A DNA stretch of 64,000 bases from Diplosphaera chodatii (Eukaryota > Chlorophyta > Trebouxiophyceae > Prasiolales > Stichococcaceae), in contig JAALGY010000053.1 of NCBI GenBank assembly GCA_032358165.1, forward strand, positions 248,001 to 312,000. Reading direction: 5' to 3'. Positions within the stretch are counted from its first letter, which is position 1. Every line of letters starts with the position of its first letter. The position numbers and the translations under genes were made by a program. The notes beneath the pieces were generated by a model. The model was not told the origin of the DNA. It was given only the letters and a program-made list of their open reading frames with translations, and did no database searches. Of this stretch, positions 45,533-57,087 are shown in pieces.

Positions 45533-47614
45533 CTAGCTGAGGGGGTCACTGCCGTCCCAGTCAAAGCCCAGAGCTTCCAGCCTTGCCACTCTGCCCTCCG
45601 TGAGTACCCGGGACCGGCGCGCGATGCGCTGCACACTGCACCTGCGGGGGCACGCAATGCACAGCTGTGTGGGACTCTGATGGCAGTGCGTGCTCGAGAG
45701 CGTGCAAGGATTCCGAGCGCAAGCATTTGCCCAGCGCACCAGTTGATCAGCAGGAACGCTGAGCTGGAGGCCAGCGGCGAGACATCGCAGTGCCCCGCCC
45801 CTTCCTGTACGTGCCATAACCCCGAGGAATGCTATCAACCGTGCGTCAAAGACGGATTGCATATCATGACACAATGCTGTGCTGACACTTCAGAGCCAGA
45901 TGCCCGACAGACCACCAGTTGAGAGCCTGGGTCGACACGATGAAACGCTGGGAGCCAACATATCGGCTGTGCCAGCAGTGACAACGACCAATTTAGTGGT
46001 GTGCAATCGACGTCAGGCAGACACACAGCTGACAGCCTGCCTGAAAAGCGCTGAGCTCATGGTACCAACGTTCCCACTCCGCCGCTTCGCCGTCAAATTC
46101 GAAGCCCAGGCTCCGCAGCGCATTGACCCTGCAGCGGACACTGCACCCAGTGCTGTCCAACCCGCTGGGATACATGTGCATACCTTACAATAAAGTAAGG
46201 AAAGCACGTGAGTTGTATCAACACCGCCAAAGCTGACCTGTCTGCTGGCAGCTGGCCCTCTGCAAAGGCGCTTCGCTGCGCCGCCGCCCAGCGCCCCAGC
46301 TCGGGGTCGTCGCCTGCCCTGTAGCCAGCGTGGACGTCCCCCCGCTCGCGCCGATAGTCCCGCAGCTGCGCCAACCGCGCCGCCCAGTCTCCGCCACCGC
46401 CTGACGCAAGCCCATGCTGCCATTCCTCCCCCTGGATCCACGCCAGGTTGCAAACACTGGTTTTCATCCTTTGCTTCACATCACACCCTAACTGCACACA
46501 GCGCCGCAGGTTGCAGCGTGCTTGACGCAACCCAGGTTCCATCTGCAGGCCCTGGGCGCAGCAGTAAGATGCTGCTGAGCAGCAGACGACCTGTAAAAGG
46601 CATGCTCGGTCAGCATGCTCACGTGCTCATCGCTGTCGTTGCTGGAGGTGCGGCTCGCCAGCAGCAGCCACGGCTGCGCCTCCACAAGCTTTGCAGTGTC
46701 GCACTCCTGACCCCCGGCCGCCGTCTGCCCCATAGCACAGCATCACAGCATTGAAACGGCTTTTCAAGGGACCAACATCGGCACTTGGATTGTAGGTCCG
46801 CAAGATTTGAGGCCAGCAGCAGGCTTCCTGCCATCACCGCACCTTCATCTGTATAAGCCGCCGCATGACGTCAGCGGAGCTCGTCCACATGAGGCTGCAG
46901 AGCACGCAGTGATCGTTTGCCACCTCGGATCACCCCACAGCATGGAAGTGGCGCCCTGCAGGATGCCCCCAGCTGCAGCTGTATCGATCCATGCCGCCCC
47001 ATGCTGATGCCTGGCAAACGCACCCAGGCTCCCGGATGCACATGCCTGCGACGTCGACGTCCTCGCGGGCGCCCAGCAGCCTGTGCAGCTGCAGCAGCTG
47101 CCGGGTCACGTGCTGCACCTGCGCAGTACATGGACAGCAGCTAAATTTGTTTGTTGCCGCCGGCGCCTGAGGCGCCTGGCACCGCTCACATCGACACAGC
47201 AACCTCGGCTATAATGCAGCATCTCACGATGCACCTCGGCGAGGCTCTGGGGATCCTGCAGCCGCGACGCCGCACCCACGCCAGGCAGCGGCATCTCTGG
47301 GTCGATCCGCACCGCTGCAGATGTAGCAATCTGTGCCCAGTCACCACACGGTCCAATACAGACGATGTGCAAGGCAGATGACGTGCGTAGTTCTGGCAGG
47401 GCACCTGATGGCGCGTGCCGATCGAGGCAGCCGATGAGGGCCATGCGCTGCTGATGGTCCCACACGCCTCTGGCCTGCGTCATGGCAAATCACTGCCTGC
47501 CCCTCCAATTGATATACTGATCAGGTGTAAGCGTCGGGCAAGCACGTCCCGCGGAGCACGCACCCGCCAGAATGCGTCTAACACTGCGAGTTCAGCCTCC
47601 ATTGGAGACCCCAT
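45533..47614 (-). CDS. Stand-alone helicase-associated (HA) repeat protein
   Basis: Ten exons in translation order: 47564-47614, 47405-47474, 47235-47314, 47046-47118, 46838-46848, 46591-46724, 46238-46456, 46041-46128, 45740-45804 and 45533-45641; 299 residues. The last four exons are solid and carry two HA domains (Pfam PF03457 type). The first reads ARLAQLRDYRRERGDVHAGY, ELGRWAAAQRSAF, then RVNALRSLGFEFD. The second reads RWYHELSAFQ, EGAGHCDVSPL, LLINWCSVQRIARRSR, then RLEALGFDWD. HA domains usually follow a helicase core; none is present. The N-terminal half, including an 11-base exon (46838-46848), is tentative and joined on phase only. Two introns appear to use GC donors (after 47046 and 46041). 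The role is unknown; nucleic-acid binding is inferred from the HA fold. Confidence 0.7.
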
Positions 47615-48338
47615 GCCAGGCACCGCTGCATCGGCAAGAACCGCAAAACAAGCCCAGCGGTGGCTCCGCCTGACCACCCTCCATCGCGTATGCTGATTTT
47701 TGCGCAAGCAGAGAGTGGCTGATGCCGCATGCCTATTCGTATGCTGCCATGCCAGCCCGCGCAGGCGCATGGCCATGTGTGATCTGGGTGCAACTCCAGC
47801 GTGCTGCATCCAAAGCTGCCGCCTCTGCGTTGATGGTTCAAAGCAGATGGTTGGTGCTCGAACATGTTGCAGAATGGATCAACAACATGTGTAGAGCCAC
47901 AAACCCTGCTCATGTTGCTTTTTCCAAGGCAATGGCATTAGTCATGTCTGATATGGGTTTCTATACATCTGCATCATTGCATACACATTCTGGGGCTTAA
48001 ATTAAAGATCGGCCTTGCTTGACAGCACACCGACGGCACGGCGGATTGCAGTTTCTGCAGCCATCTGCTGTGTGCTCACACAGGGAGCAGAGGAGCTCAG
48101 CACACAAGGGCGATCCTGCGCACCCGCATGCTTGCCACCCGACATGCCAGCGAACAGCATGTGCACGTACGCCTGTGCCTTGCAGCGCGAATCCCTTGCG
48201 TGCGGACACACCACAGATCTGTTTGTTCTGCGCACTGCTGTTGGCATTAGTCGCACCTTGACTGCTGCGTTGCTGTGTGCGGCACCATGCATAACCTCTG
48301 GACTTCACCAAACCACGTAAAGCCTTGCATGCAGCAAC
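47615..48338. other. Divergent intergenic region
   Basis: 724 bases between the tentative start of the HA-repeat gene (-) and the first tandem F-box gene (+). An in-frame ATG at 47809 could move the HA-gene start upstream. No other feature. Confidence 0.45.
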
Positions 48339-51300
48339 ATGCGTGCGTGCCAGCTCTTGGCATTGCCAGATGACTTGCTGCGTCACGTTGCTCGCTCCAT
48401 CGATTTCGACACCAGGTGAGCGGCGAGCGCATGCATCAAACCTATGGACCTGTCGGTGTCATGTCGTCCATCGCGCGACAAACACTTCGTGATCCGCTGC
48501 AGGCGGCGAGTGCTGCCGCTGGTGAGTGCCAGATCGAAAACCACTGTGTCTGCTGCCCCCAACACGCTGTGGTGCTGATGTCACGTCCAGCCAGTTTTGC
48601 CTGCAGGTCTGCAAGCGTTGGAAGCATGTCATTGATTCGTTTGACGACTGGAACGACTGCTGCATCACGGGACTGCGTGCGCCGCACGTCACATTCAAAC
48701 AGACCCGTATCCTCAGGTCTGGATCTTCCATCTGCATGCGAGTCTCGCACTAAAGCCTGTTGCCGCTGCCATCTCACATGGCAGCAATGAGGAAATTCAT
48801 CAGGCACCACAGTGCTCCCATGCACCCTGCAGGTGGTTCCACAAGCACTCCAGCAACATCACAGGACTGCAGCTGCGACGCCTTCACACTGGCAAAGAAA
48901 CTGCTGGCCTGCGCGACTCCTTCGTTCTGGTGCTGTTCGGGATTGTAACGACGACTCTTCGGACACTCAGGATCGCATGCTGCAACCGAGTACGTCTGGC
49001 TATCGTGCTGCATGGCAGCCTGGCAGTTGCATGGCGGCGCAGCTGTTGCAGCACGAGCCGGCATCTTGGCACCGTTTGGTACAGACTTGGTGCAGCAGGC
49101 TGTCGAGATCTGATTCGTAGCTTCAGCTGCATGTAGGTACTGCCCAGCAATCAGCTGTCAGCACTGGCTTCGCTGCGGGCATTGCGTTGCCTGGACCTCA
49201 CCCTCATACAGCCGGTGTGCAGACGTTGCCACCTTCTGCAACTGCCCTTCGTGCCAACACTGTGCATACAGTAGTAATTCCACATCACGATGGCTCATCA
49301 ATGTGGCCTTTCGGCTACGAGCGCATGCACAGTGAGTGACAAACGCCTGGCATGCCGGGTGCAGGTATCTGCACAGCAGCTTGCGGATGCCCTGCAGTAT
49401 CTGCCCCGCTTGCACGAGCTGCGGCTGGTTGTCGAGGTGAGGGCCGCCGCTCACTCAGATGTTAGTAGCGGCTTGAAAATTCTGCACTCATACCATGCCA
49501 AAGCAGAAGTGACTGTCTGGTGTCACAGGCCCTATAGAGCCGTGATGAGGGCCGTCACATCTGCCATTCGCATGCACTGCAGTGCGATGCAGGCGACCGC
49601 AACGCAACTAACAGAGCAACGCAACAGCACGTGGTGCAGCAGCAGAGCAGGATGCTGGACCTCATACTCCCAGTGCTGACAAGTCTGAAGCGTCTCGAGA
49701 TCGCACTCTCGTCAGACTACGGAAACTGCCTGGCCCTCAGGTGTGCTGCTGAACGTGTGCCGATGATAAGGATACACCTCACCCCCTGCATGCTTCTGGC
49801 AGCTCCTATGGTGCTACTTACATTGCATCATCGGTTGGTCTGAGGGCTGCATTTGTGTGGCTACAGCAGAGGTCAGGCGCCGTGCCTGCCACGCTTGCCC
49901 AGTCAGCCGTCTCGCCTGCGAAGGGTCCTGCTAAGCCACATGCTTGCAGTGGCATGGTATGCTCAGGATCCGGATCCGAGTAATGAGCAGACCCTCTTGT
50001 GACCATAGCTGTTCATCCTGCCCTTGCTGTCTGTCTTGTGCATCACCACGAGTCGCATCTCAGCTCTCTGATGCTTGTAGCAGCCATACTGAAGCAAGTT
50101 CCTGCAATGATGCGAAGGCCAGTCGGCTGGTTTGATGGTCTGGAACGCTGCAACAGCATGGATTTGTCATGCAACTACCTTGGGCGTGGGACGCTGTCGC
50201 CCATGAGCAACTGCCGCTCGCTGCAGAGGTGATAGCTTTGCTCTCAGCGGTCCTCCTGCCTCAGGCAAATATGTGTTTGCTCGGTCTGCCGCCAGAGCAT
50301 CATGTGACTTCAAGATAGCATTGGCAACCGTGTCACCATGCATACACACAGTATGGCAACCGCTGTTGAAGCTGCATTGCAGGTTGCTTCTGGGCGAAAA
50401 CTCACTGCGACAGCTGCCGTCAGGCCTCTGCCACTGTCATCGCCTCGCCGAGCTGCACCTGGACAACAACTTGCTGACGGCTGAAGCGTTTCCGAAGGAG
50501 TTCTCTGCCCTGACGCGGCTCACAGGTGAGTGACACGGTATCTTCAACCCCCACTTCATGCCTGCTCATGTGACACAGTAGGGCCGGGATGCTGAAGCCA
50601 ACAATATAACCACTCCATATGCTGCCTTCTTGGGCTTGCAGCGCTGACGCTTGACATCAACCGCTTGGAGGCAATTCCTCCCAGCTTCCTGCAGCTGCCG
50701 CTGCGGCACCTGTCGCTTGAGTGCAACCCTGTGCGAACCCTGCCAGGTGCAGAGCTGCCCCCCACCTGTTGCTCGTTGTACAGTCTCGAGTGCTGAAGGT
50801 TCCGTCCCCCTGTTTTGCAATAGCATTCAACGAAGCAGACAGGTCTCTCATACTGTGTACGACAGCTGGCTGTCGATGCACAGGTGGAAAGTACCTGCAG
50901 ACCCTCGAGTACCTGTGCCTAAAGCACACCCATCTGCAGGTGGAAACAGCCACAGACAGATACCTCGGATTACCCAGACTGGACGCATTGCAGGGTTCTC
51001 AGTGGCCTTCTGATTTCACAGTGGCCTTGTTTGTGCGCAGCGGCTTCCCAGCGCACTGTCCGCAGCCACACGACTGGCCTACTTGGACGTCTCGGACAAT
51101 GTACTCATGCTGTCGCCGGATGAGCTGCTATGGCTGTCCGCCAACCTGCATCGCAACGCCCACATCCGACCCAGCGGCCTGAAGGTCCGATGTCGGCTGG
51201 CTTGGCATATGTGAGGCTGCAGCATGTCTTGTGGTGCGTGCGGGCCGCAGGGCTGGGGTGACGATGTACGGTACGACCAGCTGTGCTGAGGGGCGCAGGC

Positions 51301-51743
51301 ATGGCGCAGATTTACGGATGTTTCCTACACATGATGTTGCTGTGCGCATGCAGATTGCAAACTACACGATGGATGAAGAGTGCTGCGTGTCCTGCTGCCC
51401 TGAGCTTCTGGATGATGACGAGTTGCAGCTTGAAGGTGAGCTGTACAGCATGCGCCATCACGCCTGGACATAGCGTGGGCTGCCGAACCTGTAGCGTGCG
51501 CCTGACATGCGCCTGCGCACCAAACGATATCTCTGATCCATTCCATGTAATGCGAGTGGGAACAGAATTGCAGCCGGATTGTGTTCAACCCATCATCCTC
51601 TGAAGTGTGGGCTTTGTACCGCTGCAGGGGTGCCTGCTGATGGGGACCAGCCGCAGGAGGTTGCCTCATCCAACTCGGATCCATTCGAAGGCGAGGACCT
51701 GAGCTCATCTGATGAGGACGAGCAACCGGAGCCCAGTGACTGA
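48339..51743 (+). CDS. F-box / LRR protein, tandem copy 1
   Basis: Fifteen exons: 48339-48415, 48503-48521, 48607-48716, 48833-48989, 49137-49214, 49365-49436, 49583-49740, 49867-49956, 50118-50228, 50383-50525, 50642-50746, 50884-50939, 51041-51184, 51354-51435 and 51628-51743; 505 residues. The N-terminal F-box is ALPDDLLRHVARSIDFDTR, then VLPLVCKRWKHV. About ten leucine-rich repeats follow, such as LASLRALRCLDLTLIQP, LQYLPRLHELRLVVE, LAELHLDNNLLTAEAFP and LRHLSLECNPVRTLP. A Cys-rich patch (EECCVSCCPELLDDDE) and an acidic tail close the protein. Probable SCF substrate receptor, target unknown. Exon 2 is only 19 bases. Exon phases and most lengths match the next gene, a tandem duplicate. The starts of exons 7 and 8 were set by comparison with that copy. 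Confidence 0.86.
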
Positions 51744-52453
51744 AGGCGTCGAGGGTGGCGTATTACAGTCTTGTCCTGAGCTACAGCGACCAGCATTCTG
51801 TGTTGCAAGTGACATGCGCTCATGCTGCCGTGTGCTGATGTGTGGCATAGCAGTAGTCATACTTAAGTGCCGCCATCTTGCCGCACGCATGCTGTAGATG
51901 AAACGGTAGCGTACTGCCGCCCGAATCTTCTCCTTGTGCTTTGCATTGCATTTGTGAAGAGTACTCATTGCACTGGCGTCTGCACCGATACCTAATGTGT
52001 AGGACACGATCTGATCTTTCCGAGTTGCTGACCCTGATCATTGCATCGGATGTCATCAGCCGGTAATGTCGGGTGTGTGGTTTATGCACACTGTGCGAGT
52101 TTGCATGGTTGCAGAGTGGCGAGGTTATCAGCAGGCAGCACCCTTGTGAAGTCATTCGCGTGCCCTGAAGGAAGGAGGGTCACTTTCACACAGCTGTGAG
52201 CAACACTCACACATTTGCGGCCGCGCAGCATGCCGGATGCATCGCGCATGTGGGTGCCACTGCTTACCGCACACTGCACTTGCATGTCTGACGTTGTGCT
52301 TCGCGAGCTCACAGGCTCAACGAATGACAGTCTGACAATTTGCAGGCACTGCGCACACATGCAGCCCATGCTTGACATGTATGTGCGGTGCCTTGCACAT
52401 GGTCCTGCGACTTACTGGTCGCACGCGGTCCTGTGTGCAGTGCGTGCCCCTGC
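51744..52453. other. Intergenic region between the tandem F-box genes
   Basis: 710 bases holding the 3' UTR of copy 1 and the promoter of copy 2. No coding exon or repeat recognised. Confidence 0.55.
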
Positions 52454-55400
52454 ATGGCTCTACCAGACGATCTGCTGCACGACATCGCCCGTCGTGTCGA
52501 CTTCAACACCAGGTGAGCCATGCATTTGAAAAATGCATACGTTCGGCATGCACAACCACAGACTGTCGTTCACGCTGCTCACAGTATGCTAACACAGGAA
52601 GACTGGTCATGCTGCAGGCGCCTGGTGCTTCCGATGGTGAGCATACACAGAAGTTCAACAGCGTGCCATCCAGCAATGCTGATGTGCAATGCCCTGTCGA
52701 TCATGTCTCAATCCCAACGTCATTCCGCAGGTCTGCAGGCGTTGGAAGGGTGTCATTGGATCCTTTGATGACTGGAACGACTGCATGTTGGAATATCTAC
52801 ATCCGCCGCACTCCCACTACAAGCAGGCTCGGATCCTCAGGTCCACCTTATGAGTGCTACCAAGCTTCACAAGTGGTTTTAGATGGCGTCAAAACATCCA
52901 TGTCCGCATGCTGACGTGGTTTCGTATTGAGCTGCAGATGGCTCCGCAAGCATTCCACCCGCGTCACAGCGTTGAGACTGATGGGCCTCGGGACCTATGA
53001 GGAGAACTTCATTGGCCTGCGTGAATCCTTTGGCCTGATGGTTCTAGGCATATTGTCACCGACACTTCGGACGCTGGATGTTGCGGCTTGCGAGCATGTG
53101 CGTGAAGCTAGCCAGGATCCCTGGCACATGGGCTCAGATAATGTATAAATGAATTTTGCAGTGGGGACCTATGCGCTGTACCTTTGCCATGCGTTGGCTG
53201 CACAATCTTGATGAAGACATGTGATTGCATACAGGTGTTGGGTCACCATCAGCTGCCAATGCTGGCTTCGCTGCAAGCATTGCGCTGCCTTCATCTGTCC
53301 CTTCATCAGCCGGTGCGCGCTAGCTCAAAAATTCTTTGCTCTGTACTATTGTCATCTTCCAGCCCCGGTTTGAACTCACTCACGGGCAATGTGGCACATT
53401 GTGCTGGTGCTAATGAACAAGTACTGGTAACACACTGTATAACATTGTCACATGGCATGCAGATACCCTCACAGCAGCTTGCAGACGGTCTACAATATCT
53501 GTCGAAGCTGCAAGAGCTGTATTTGGGTCTCGAGGTGACGCCGACAGTCTTCTTGTGTGTTCTTGTGATCCGTGTGTTCTGTAAACCATCCGTGTAAACC
53601 ATCCGTGTGTTCTGTAAACCATGTGTGTGTGTGGTTGAATGCTTGCATGCCTTCTAGATTGCATGCTACCCTCATGCATTCCACCTTGGTTAGCAAGCAG
53701 CGAGACGGAGCAAGGTGTCCTTACTCGGTATTTGTTGCCTTGCTCTGTAGATCTCTGATGACGCTCCGGGAGAAGAGTGCTTTGTCTATGCAGCGCGTCA
53801 GAGCAGCGCCCTCAATGTTGTCCTCCCGGTGCTAGTAAGTCTGACGCGGCTTGAGGTCGACCTGCCGGCATTACGGGGCAGAGTTGGCGAACGACTTATT
53901 GGGTGCGCTTTGTGAAAGTTCCACACGTTACAATTCATGCTTGCACTGCTTTTGGTTGTGAACCCATATGCAAGGCCTATGGTCGTTGACATCTCACAAC
54001 TTCAAGGCAAGGTTGAACCTGCGCCACCATGCAGTGCATTAGCGACATCGTTTGTGGAGCAAGATTGTCGTTTCGCGAATCTGCAACACAAATGTGCTGC
54101 TGTAGGACAAATGTACTCCCGCACCTGCCGCAATCGCTTGAGCAAGCACCACGTCTGCAAGATGTCAGGCTCAACTGTTTTCAAGCAACTACCTGGTAAG
54201 TCCGAAGGGTGTTCATGTTGTTAGGGTGCTGGGCCTTGGCTTTGCCTGCCAACGACAATACCATGCTGGAGTGTACATGGCTCGTTGCAATAGAGGCGAC
54301 GGAGCAACACATGAAACCAGGTGTCCCTGCTCTGACGCTCAAGTTTGCTTTGTAATGTCAACTGGTGCAGTGTGCTGCAGGCCTGCGGACTGGTTCGATG
54401 ACCTGAGCCACTGCACCAGCTTGGACCTCGCGGACAACTATCTTGGGCGTAGAACACTCCTACCCATGGGCAACTGCCACACATTGCGAAGGTAGGCACT
54501 TGCAGACGACACTCATCATTGCTGGAAACTTCTTTTATAACTGTTTGGTGAGCAAGGGCATGTGCGGCATGTTGGACAACGAGACCAGACGTCCAGCCCG
54601 TCGGCAAGATCTGAGCTGTGTTTGTGGACTCCAGAAACCTGTACCTTTTTATGATAAGTGACGGTGCCAGACTTTCCTGCTTGACCAGCTTCCATGCTGG
54701 TAAGAAGTACTGCCGCCGTATCCTGAGTTTGCGGCTCGCATGGTGCACTCCACACCCTCATCAGCAGTGTGCCCACAATATAGGTTGAACATGGAGAGCA
54801 ATAGACTTCGACAGTTGCCACCGGGCATGTCCTATTGCCACACCCTTGTTGACCTAAGCCTGGTCAGCAACAGGCTGACAGCTGCCTCGTTTCCAAGGGC
54901 ATTTTCTGCACTGACCCGCCTTACAGGTAAGTCGTCATACCTGTGCACAACTTTGTTTGCTTGTGTAGGGTGATCTAGGGCGAGGTACCGTTGATTCAAG
55001 GCCTCTGATACAATGCAGCGCTAGATCTTTCATGGAACTGGATAGAGGCCGTCCCTTCTTGCCTGTTGAACTTGCCATTGCAGCAGCTGTCACTTATCGA
55101 AAACCCTGTGCGTCAACTGCCAGGTGAGATGCCGCCATTACACATGTTGACACAAAGTCAGCTACTTGGTCAGAGCTGCTGACGGCCAAGCCGTGTCGCA
55201 GTGCATATATTGTGCTGTCCAATTGATTGCAACAATCGAATGAGCTTCCAAAGCGTATTGTCTTCGTCAATGTGCAAGGTGTTCAAGTGCAGGCGGCAAG
55301 TATCTCGAGACCATTGAACACTTGGAATTGATGCACACTCACTTACAGGTGATAACAGGACACGGGGCACAGACTGTCCAATGTTGCACTTACCAACTCT

Positions 55401-56139
55401 CTCAATGTTTCCACCCAACTGGATGGATGCTTAGTTCCACAGGCAGTGCGCTGCAGGAGGTCCCTGGTGTGTTGAGCGCAGCGACACGGCTAGGCTATTT
55501 GAGTATGGCCAGAAACCCCAGGGTGACCATATCCGCACATGAGCAGCAGTGGCTGTCAGCCATTTTGCAGCGCGATCGGCGCCCAGCAGGACCTAGCGGC
55601 CTGAAGGTGTGAAATAGAGCATGCATGACCGTAGCACACTACGGTCAAAACCACATCGTATGTGCTACCGGTGCATCAAGGTCTGTGAAGCCCCTGGCAC
55701 ACGCGCACCGCTGTACATATAGAGGGTCGTCATGTTGTCTTACAAAGTCACATCTAGCTGCGTGTTGCTTTGCAGATGGGACGCGCATGCAGTCTACGTG
55801 AAGCTTTCTCCCCTCATTGCGTGGGCTGCAACCCTGGCATCGTTGACGAGGACCTGGAGATGCCTGCCGGTGAGTTGAGGAACATCAATTATCAATAGCT
55901 GCCGGGCAAGAGTTGTCTCGTGTGTCTGCTTGCGGATTGGCATGTGCATACCATCGTGCTTGTTGACGCCCACAAATCGTATATGCTCTTGCGTCGTCCC
56001 CGGCTATGTCCACATCCTCGACATGAATTACTGGGACGCCACAGGGCCGGAGCTGAGCCAAGAGATGCCATTGCCGCCTGAGGCGGTCAACTTCTTCAGC
56101 CTCAATCATGGGGACATCTCGCCTGAGCTGGTATCATGA
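52454..56139 (+). CDS. F-box / LRR protein, tandem copy 2
   Basis: Fifteen exons: 52454-52512, 52618-52636, 52731-52840, 52938-53097, 53235-53312, 53463-53534, 53751-53902, 54106-54195, 54381-54491, 54784-54926, 55019-55123, 55293-55348, 55457-55606, 55776-55869 and 56045-56139; 497 residues. F-box: MALPDDLLHDIARRVDFNTR, then VCRRWKGVIGSFDDWND. The leucine-rich repeats parallel copy 1: LASLQALRCLHLSLHQP, LVDLSLVSNRLTAASFP and LQQLSLIENPVRQLP. The C-terminal exon differs from copy 1: it is proline- and asparagine-containing rather than acidic-serine-rich. Eight internal exons have the same length as in copy 1, and exon 2 is again 19 bases. The exon 7 donor (GG/GTGCGC) and the terminal exon acceptor are the weakest calls. 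Its role is assumed to be as for copy 1. Confidence 0.85.
53570..53634. repeat. Short imperfect tandem repeat in an intron
   Basis: The unit gtgttctgtaaaccatcc and truncated forms repeat about four times in intron 6 of F-box copy 2, ending in a short GT run. Confidence 0.85.
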
Positions 56140-57087
56140 GGATGAAGTCACGGAGCTCAGCAACGGCTTAGATACATCGAGCATGGTGTCTAAGGATCAG
56201 GGTGCGACTACAGCGAAAGAATGAAGATACTCCGGGCCATCATTTTTGGACAGCGTATAGCATGACGTGTGCGCACCGGCTGGCGCATGTCTGCCATTGC
56301 AGCTTCTGGTCTGTTTCACACCTTGCCCATTGTGAGCGACACATGAGCTGAACTCTGCAAGTGTGACACTTGCTACCTCCTTGGGGCATGTGTCCATGGA
56401 GTTGCGAGCTTCGTGCATCAACACGAACTGCACTGCGAGTCTCAATTGCAATGCACCTGCAGGCTACATCAGCCAGCATGTGCACCTCACCTAGGAGTCA
56501 AGTGTCGTGAGCAGAAGCGGGTGCTCACAAGATGATGGCAGGTTTGTCGAGCTTGGTGACACGCACTGATGTACGCCAACATCGACAACAGTGCAGATCA
56601 AGGGCCTCTTGCTGCCTGACGCATGGCTGACATCAGATCATGGGCAAGGTATGCAGGTGCCAGACGTGAAAGTTCCCATTGATGCTCCATGTCTTCTGCG
56701 ATCTACACTGTGGTTCTGTTGTCAGCTTTGCCAGCAGGAGCTGTTCATATGATGGTGAAACGTAGTCCACCTGCAAACATCCCTTTGCTCAGGGAGGCTG
56801 CAGGCCCTCCAGCACTGGTTCGACAATGTAGCGGCACACCCGCAGCATACTCTGCAATCACCGTTGTCGACGCACTGTGCCAGCGCCACGGCCGTGCCGT
56901 CGCACGGCATGCTGCTGCACCTCTTCTGTTCGCATGCGACAGTGCGCACATGCACGCACGTGCGCTGCAGCCTAGAGCTTCAGTCGAGCTTCGTCAGAAC
57001 CACAATGTGCACTTGCATCCAGCCGTCATCTCATCGATTGCGACCCCGATACACAAATCTCCGAAACGATAAATTAGCTGCAGCAAC
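56140..57087. other. Intergenic region
   Basis: 948 bases between F-box copy 2 and the lumen-type protein gene. A 127-codon ATG frame (56689-57072) ends just before the next gene but has no recognised similarity and is not called. Nothing else stands out. Confidence 0.5.

Noticed and set aside
56689..57072. 127-codon ATG frame with a signal-like start upstream of the lumen-type gene
   Set aside because: No similarity or conserved motif, and it occupies the expected promoter and 5' UTR of the next gene.
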